Source of the DNA: Modestobacter sp. VKM Ac-2985
GTDB lineage: Bacteria > Actinomycetota > Actinomycetes > Mycobacteriales > Geodermatophilaceae
NCBI RefSeq assembly: GCF_026967925.1
Contig: NZ_JAPVBI010000002.1
Coordinates: 1,355,626 to 1,419,625, forward strand
Length of the DNA stretch: 64,000 nt
Direction: 5' to 3'
Part shown: positions 60,179 to 64,000 of the stretch, piece after piece
How positions within the stretch are numbered: the stretch's first letter is position 1
Layout: each line of letters opens with the position of its first letter
Notes under the pieces: model-generated
Databases searched by the model: none
What the model saw: the letters and a program-made list of their open reading frames with translations, nothing else
What the model was told of the DNA's origin: nothing
Translations under genes and position numbers: made by a program

Positions 60179-60417
60179 CCGGGGCCGTCGACCCGGACCC
60201 GGACGACCTGGCCGGGCAGCAGCCGGCGGCCGGGTTCGGCGGTCGGGAGGAGCCGGCCACCGGTGACCCCACCGCGGGTGGCAAGCAGGGCGACGTCGGG
60301 ACGACCGACAGCATCGCGGCGGACGAGCCGGACGACGGCACGCACTACGCGGTGGGTGGCGGCAACATCGACCCCGAGCCGCAGCAGCCACCGCACGCCG
60401 GCCCGGACGGCACGTGA
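60175..60417 (+). CDS. Small hydrophilic protein of unknown function
   Basis: An 80-residue, Gly/Asp/Pro-rich, probably disordered protein. The GTGA overlap with rbfA and the four-base gap to the next ATG support that it is real, although codon bias alone could keep such a frame open. No motif recognised. Confidence 0.5.
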   Translation: MTGAVDPDPDDLAGQQPAAGFGGREEPATGDPTAGGKQGDVGTTDSIAADEPDDGTHYAVGGGNIDPEPQQPPHAGPDGT

Positions 60418-60421
60418 ACCG

Positions 60422-61411
60422 ATGACCACCGTCTCCGCGCCCGCGGACGCGGCCGTGGAGCTGCTCGCTGCCGCGGCGGCCGCCGGGCAGACGATCGTGC
60501 TGTCCGGCCACGTGCAGCCCGACGCGGACGCCCTGGGCAGCACCCTGGCGCTGGCCGAGGGGCTGCGCCGCAGTGGCGCCCGGGTGGTCCCGACCTTCCC
60601 TGAGCCGTTCACGCTGCCGGCCTCGCTGGGCTGGCTCCCCGGCGCCGGGCAGCTGGTCCCACCACGGACCGTGCCGGCCGACGTCGACGTGTTCGTCAGC
60701 CTGGACGCCGCCTCGCCGGGTCGCCTGGGTGACCTGGCGGCCCTGCTGACCACCGCGCGGCGGTCGGTCGTCGTCGACCACCACGCCAGCAACCCGGGGT
60801 TCGGCGAGATCCGGGTGGTCGAGCCGCACGCCGCCGCCACCGTCGTGCTCGTCGCGGACCTGCTGGACGGGCTGGGCGTCGAGCTCGACGAGTCGCTGGC
60901 CACCTGCCTCTACGCGGGGCTGACGGCCGACACCGGCTCCTTCCGCTTCGGCAACACCGCACCGGGCACCCACGAGCTGGCCGCCCGGCTGCTGCGCACC
61001 GGCATCGACCACGCGGCGATCAGCCAGCAGCTGTTCGACACCGCCCCGTTCGGCTGGCTGGGGCTGCTCTCGGCCGTCACCGGCCGGGCGGTGCTGGAGC
61101 GGGACGTCGGCGCCGGCCTGGTCTGGACCTGGTCGACGGCAGCTGAAGCGGGGGCGCACGGCCTGGCCCCCGACCAGCTCGAGGCCCTGGTGGACGTCGT
61201 CCGGGCCACCGCGGAGGCCGACGTCGCCTGCGTCCTCAAGGGCCAGGACGACGGCGCCTGGTCCGTCTCCCTCCGCTCGCGCGGGGCCACCGACCTGGCC
61301 CGGGTGGCGATGGCCCTCGGGGGCGGTGGTCACCGCGCAGCCGCCGGCTACACCTCGACCGGTGACCGGGAGGACACGATCGCCGCGCTCCGGCAGGAGC
61401 TGGCCCGCTGA
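60422..61411 (+). CDS. DHH/DHHA1 phosphoesterase (NrnA-like nanoRNase/pAp phosphatase)
   Basis: A 329-residue protein. Motifs: GHVQPDADALGS (DxD), S-L-D-A-A, VVDHHASNPGFG, T-A-D-T-G-S-F-R-F, and DHHA1 signature GGGGHRAAAG. NrnA enzymes degrade 2-5-mer RNAs, pAp and, in Actinobacteria, linear pNpN from cyclic dinucleotides. ATG 60422. From memory, the M. tuberculosis homologue also follows rbfA. Confidence 0.94.
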   Translation: MTTVSAPADAAVELLAAAAAAGQTIVLSGHVQPDADALGSTLALAEGLRRSGARVVPTFPEPFTLPASLGWLPGAGQLVPPRTVPADVDVFVSLDAASPGRLGDLAALLTTARRSVVVDHHASNPGFGEIRVVEPHAAATVVLVADLLDGLGVELDESLATCLYAGLTADTGSFRFGNTAPGTHELAARLLRTGIDHAAISQQLFDTAPFGWLGLLSAVTGRAVLERDVGAGLVWTWSTAAEAGAHGLAPDQLEALVDVVRATAEADVACVLKGQDDGAWSVSLRSRGATDLARVAMALGGGGHRAAAGYTSTGDREDTIAALRQELAR

Positions 61412-62709
61412 GCAGGTCGATCCCGTCCCTGGCGGCGCCGGCGCTGGTGGTGCTCGCCGCCGAGCCGCTGTACCTGCTCGTCGACACCGCGGTGGTCGGC
61501 AACCTCGGGACCGTGAGCCTCGGCGGTCTGGCGGTCGGGGGCGGCCTGCTGGCCTACGTGGTCGCGCTGCTCAACTTCCTCGCGTACGGCACGACCGCCC
61601 GCGCAGCTCGTCGCGCCGGGGCCGGCGACCGGGCCGGCGCGGTCGCCGAGGGCGTCCAGGCGACCTGGCTGGCTCTCGGCCTGGGCGTCGTGCTGACCGC
61701 CGTCTTCCAGGTCGCGGCCGGGCCGCTGACCCGGCTGCTGGCCGGCGGCGCCGGCCCGGTCGCCGCCGCCGCCGAGGAGTGGCTGCGGGTCGCCAGCCTG
61801 GGCCTTCCGCTGCTGCTGATCGCGCTGGCCGGCAACGGCTGGCTGCGGGGCGTCCAGGAGCTGCGCCGGCCGATGGGCTACGTGCTGGCCGGCAGCCTGG
61901 TCAGCCTGGTGCTGTGCCCGCTGTTGGTGCACACGGTCGGGATGGGCCTGGTCGGTTCCGCGGTGGCGAACGTGATCGGCCAGGCCGTCTCCGCCGCGCT
62001 CTTCGTGCGCGCGCTGACCCGGGAGCTGGCCGGCTCGGCCATCTCGCTGCGGCCCCGGCCGGCTGCGCTGCGGGCCCAGCTCGTGCTGGGGCGGGACCTG
62101 CTGCTGCGCGCAGCCGTGCTCCAGCTGGCCTTCGCCGCGGCCGCTGCGGTCGTGGCCCGGTCGAGCACCGCCGAGCTCGGTGCGCACCAGATCGCCCTGC
62201 AACTGTGGCTCTTCCTCGCCCTGGTGCTCGACGCCTACGCCATCGCCGCGCAGACCCTCGTCGGCACCGCCCTGGGCGCTGCCCGCCCGGCCGAGGCCCG
62301 GGCCACCGCCGGTCGGGTGGTCGGCTGGGGCCTGGGCACCGGCGTGCTGGTCGCCGTCCTGCTGCTCGCCCTGCGCCCGGTGCTCCCGCCGGTGTTCACC
62401 GACGACCCGGCCGTGCTCGCCGAGGCCGACGTCGTGTGGTGGTTCCTGGCGCTCATGCAGCCGCTGGCCGGGGTCGTCTTCGCCCTGGACGGGGTGCTCA
62501 TGGGCGCGGGCGACGTCGCCTACCTGCGCACGGTCACCATCGGCTCGGCGCTGGTGGGCTTCGTGCCGCTGTCGCTGCTCTCCGGCTGGCTGGACTGGGG
62601 ACTGCCGGGGGTGTGGACCGGGCTGACCCTGTTCATCGTGCTGCGGCTGGTCGCGGTCGGCTGGCGGATGCGCGGCACCGCCTGGCTGGGTGAGAGCGTG
62701 GCAGCGTGA
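61408..62709 (+). CDS. MATE family efflux transporter (DinF-like)
   Basis: About 433 residues and 12 predicted helices. AEPLYLLVDTAVVGNLG in helix 1 is the DinF-branch motif; G-Q-A and A-A-Q-T-L-V-G-T-A-L-G follow. I place the start at CTG 61408 (L-S-R-S-I-P-S-L-A-A-P-A-L), overlapping the nrnA stop as CTGA with CAGGAG about 8 nt upstream, because family members have 10-15 residues before that helix. The first conventional start is GTG 61447 and truncates helix 1. Confidence 0.88.
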   Translation: MSRSIPSLAAPALVVLAAEPLYLLVDTAVVGNLGTVSLGGLAVGGGLLAYVVALLNFLAYGTTARAARRAGAGDRAGAVAEGVQATWLALGLGVVLTAVFQVAAGPLTRLLAGGAGPVAAAAEEWLRVASLGLPLLLIALAGNGWLRGVQELRRPMGYVLAGSLVSLVLCPLLVHTVGMGLVGSAVANVIGQAVSAALFVRALTRELAGSAISLRPRPAALRAQLVLGRDLLLRAAVLQLAFAAAAAVVARSSTAELGAHQIALQLWLFLALVLDAYAIAAQTLVGTALGAARPAEARATAGRVVGWGLGTGVLVAVLLLALRPVLPPVFTDDPAVLAEADVVWWFLALMQPLAGVVFALDGVLMGAGDVAYLRTVTIGSALVGFVPLSLLSGWLDWGLPGVWTGLTLFIVLRLVAVGWRMRGTAWLGESVAA

Positions 62710-62782
62710 GCGAGCTCGCGAGCGAACCGATCAGCAGAGCAGCCCGGCGAAGCCGGCCGACGAGCGCCAGCGAGGAGGTCGG
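62709..62782. repeat. Palindrome-rich element upstream of truB (family B)
   Basis: It contains GCTCGCGAGC, a CCGGC-GAA-GCCGG hairpin, and GAGCGCCAGCGA (62762-62773), also found in the 88-bp repeats near ftsY. It also supplies the truB ribosome site GAGGAGG. The entire stretch is open in the truB frame. Confidence 0.6.
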
Positions 62783-63703
62783 ATGAGCCCGAAGAAGCCC
62801 GACGCCGACGTCCCGCCGTCCCTGCTGCTGGTCGACAAGGCCGGCGGCATGACCTCCCACGACGTCGTCGCCCGGGCCCGGCGGGTGCTGTCGGTCCGCA
62901 AGGTGGGGCACGCCGGCACGCTGGACCCGATGGCCACCGGGCTGCTGGTGCTCGGCGTGGGCTCGGCCACCCGGCTGCTCGGCCACCTCGCCGGCTCGGA
63001 CAAGACCTACGAGGCCACCGTCCGGCTGGGCCAGACGACGGTCACCGACGACCGTGAGGGCCAGGTGACCGCCACCGCGTCGGCCGCCGGGGTGACCGAG
63101 GACGCCGTCCGTGCCGCACTGGCCGGCCAGGTGGGCCCGCTGCAGCAGGTGCCGTCGTCGGTGAGCGCGGTGAAGGTCGACGGCCGGCGCTCCTACGACC
63201 GGGTGCGGGCCGGCGAGGAGTTCGAGCTGGCGGCCCGGTCGGTCACCGTGCACCGGGTCGACGTCCACGCGGTGCGCCGTCCGACCCCCGACCTGGTCGA
63301 CGTCGACGTGACCGTCTCCTGCAGCACCGGCACCTACATCCGGGCGATCGCCCGGGACGTGGGCGCGGCCCTCGGGGTCGGCGGCCACCTCACCGCGCTG
63401 CGCCGCACCTCCTCCGGGCCCTTCGCCACGACCGCGGCCCGCCCGGTCGAGGAGGCCGCCGGGGCGCTGGCCGGCCCGGGCGGCGGCCCGGGAGTCCTGG
63501 GCCTGACCGACGCCGCCCGGGCGGTGTTCCCGGCCCGCGAGCTCACCGCGGAGGAGGCGGTCGCCCTGGGGTACGGCCAGCGGGTCCCGGCCACCGGTGC
63601 CCCCGGCCTGCACGCGGCGATCGCCCCCGACGGGCGGCTGGTCGCGCTGGTGGAGGACGCCGGGTCGGTCGCCCGGGTCACGGTCGGCTTCCCGCCCGGC
63701 TGA
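62783..63703 (+). CDS. truB: tRNA pseudouridine(55) synthase TruB
   Basis: A 306-residue synthase making Psi55 in tRNA. Catalytic-domain start L-L-L-V-D-K-A-G-G-M-T-S-H-D-V-V; catalytic Asp in GHAGTLDPMATGLL; K-T-Y-E-A-T; TYIRAIARDVG. ATG 62783 was chosen with GAGGAGG upstream, rather than the frame open from 62690. Confidence 0.97.
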   Translation: MSPKKPDADVPPSLLLVDKAGGMTSHDVVARARRVLSVRKVGHAGTLDPMATGLLVLGVGSATRLLGHLAGSDKTYEATVRLGQTTVTDDREGQVTATASAAGVTEDAVRAALAGQVGPLQQVPSSVSAVKVDGRRSYDRVRAGEEFELAARSVTVHRVDVHAVRRPTPDLVDVDVTVSCSTGTYIRAIARDVGAALGVGGHLTALRRTSSGPFATTAARPVEEAAGALAGPGGGPGVLGLTDAARAVFPARELTAEEAVALGYGQRVPATGAPGLHAAIAPDGRLVALVEDAGSVARVTVGFPPG

Positions 63704-63725
63704 CCCGGGTGACACCCTGGCCACG

Positions 63726-64000
63726 ATGAGCGGACTGGAGCACCGGCTGGCCCTGCTGGACGCCGAGCTGGCCGCGGTGCCGGGGGTGCTGGTCGCCTTC
63801 TCCGGTGGGGTGGACTCCGGGGTGGTGCTGGCCGCGGCGGTGCGGGCGCTGGGCGTGGACCGGGTGGTCGCGGCGACGGCGGTGTCGGCGAGCCTGCCGG
63901 CCGCGGAGCGGGTGGCGGCGCACGAGTTCGCGGTGGGCCTGGGGGTGCGGCACGAGCAGCCGCGCACCGATGAGCTGTCGCGGCCGGGGTACGTGGCCAA
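63726..64000 (+). CDS. larE: LarE-like ATP-dependent sulfur transferase, partial at the right edge
   Basis: The first 91 codons of a gene cut by the window end. Reading: M-S-G-L-E-H-R-L-A-L-L, then VAFSGGVDSGVVLAAAV (PP-loop SGGVDS), V-A-A-T-A-V-S-A-S-L-P-A-A-E-R and H-E-Q-P-R-T-D-E-L. LarE builds the Ni-pincer cofactor by sacrificing a cysteine sulfur. The PP-loop and AT-x-x-S-x-S-L-P pattern point to LarE rather than other N-type ATP pyrophosphatases. Ni-pincer synthesis would fit the Ni/Co importer in this window. Confidence 0.85.
   Translation, partial: MSGLEHRLALLDAELAAVPGVLVAFSGGVDSGVVLAAAVRALGVDRVVAATAVSASLPAAERVAAHEFAVGLGVRHEQPRTDELSRPGYVA

Overview
ORGANISM. The window is very GC-rich (about 73% by eye), uses many GTG starts and overlapping ATGA/GTGA stop-start junctions, and its gene order follows the ftsY-to-truB part of an actinobacterial chromosome (from memory, roughly colinear with the Mycobacterium tuberculosis Rv2921c to Rv2793c region, with deletions and insertions). 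A WhiG/FliA-type sigma gene, PDGLE/CbiMQO transport genes and recurring palindromic elements suggest Geodermatophilaceae (Blastococcus/Modestobacter/Geodermatophilus-like). The genus is an inference. LAYOUT. 1-2.4 kb: one large P-loop NTPase of visibly lower GC, with a SIR2-like N-terminal half that lacks its usual catalytic residues; it looks like an acquired defence-type STAND protein cut by the window edge. 2.4-12.7 kb: a PhoD-like phosphatase, ftsY (followed by an 88-bp tandem repeat that copies its own 3' end), a cobalt/nickel ECF importer (cbiM-PDGLE-cbiQ-cbiO) on the minus strand, and the amt-glnK-glnD nitrogen operon. 12.7-24.7 kb: a zinc-ribbon protein, ffh, an amidohydrolase, proS, an RraB-like gene, a VOC protein carrying an in-frame palindromic insertion, rpsP-khpA-rimM-trmD, a frameshifted NUDIX gene, rplS, lepB, an atypical response regulator and rnhB. 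24.7-30.1 kb: DUF2469, yraN, comM-like, dprA, xerC-like and a WhiG/FliA sigma gene, mostly with overlapping ends. 30.2-37.2 kb: DUF4262 and M23 peptidase genes, then rpsB-tsf-pyrH-frr-cdsA and a TrmH-type methyltransferase. 37.3-45.5 kb: an accessory-looking block with a proline-rich membrane protein, rlmN, a VIT-family transporter and two paralogous two-gene modules, each a sortase-type (LAYTG) surface protein followed by an LCP-family gene, with a DUF2631 gene between them. 45.7-52.5 kb: dxr, an M50 site-2 protease, ispG, a GNAT protein and a penicillin-binding lipoprotein. 52.5-64 kb: two ferritin-like genes divergent from rimP-nusA-ylxR-infB-DUF503-rbfA, then a small unknown gene, nrnA-like, a MATE transporter, truB and the start of larE. 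HOW THE GENES WORK TOGETHER. Most of the window is core housekeeping: SRP targeting (ftsY, ffh, lepB), translation and ribosome maturation (rpsP, rplS, rpsB, tsf, frr, infB, rimM, rimP, rbfA, trmD, truB, rlmN, proS), MEP isoprenoid synthesis (dxr, ispG), envelope biogenesis (cdsA, penicillin-binding protein, M50 protease, LCP proteins), nitrogen sensing (amt-glnK-glnD) and DNA processing (comM-like, dprA, xerC-like, rnhB). MOST INTERESTING. (1) The SIR2-like/STAND protein at the left edge. (2) The duplicated LAYTG surface-protein/LCP modules, whose LCP genes both carry a near-perfect inverted repeat, differing by one compensatory pair, just after the start codon. (3) A palindromic repeat family with one copy inserted in frame in a VOC gene. 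(4) CTG start codons inferred for at least two genes.
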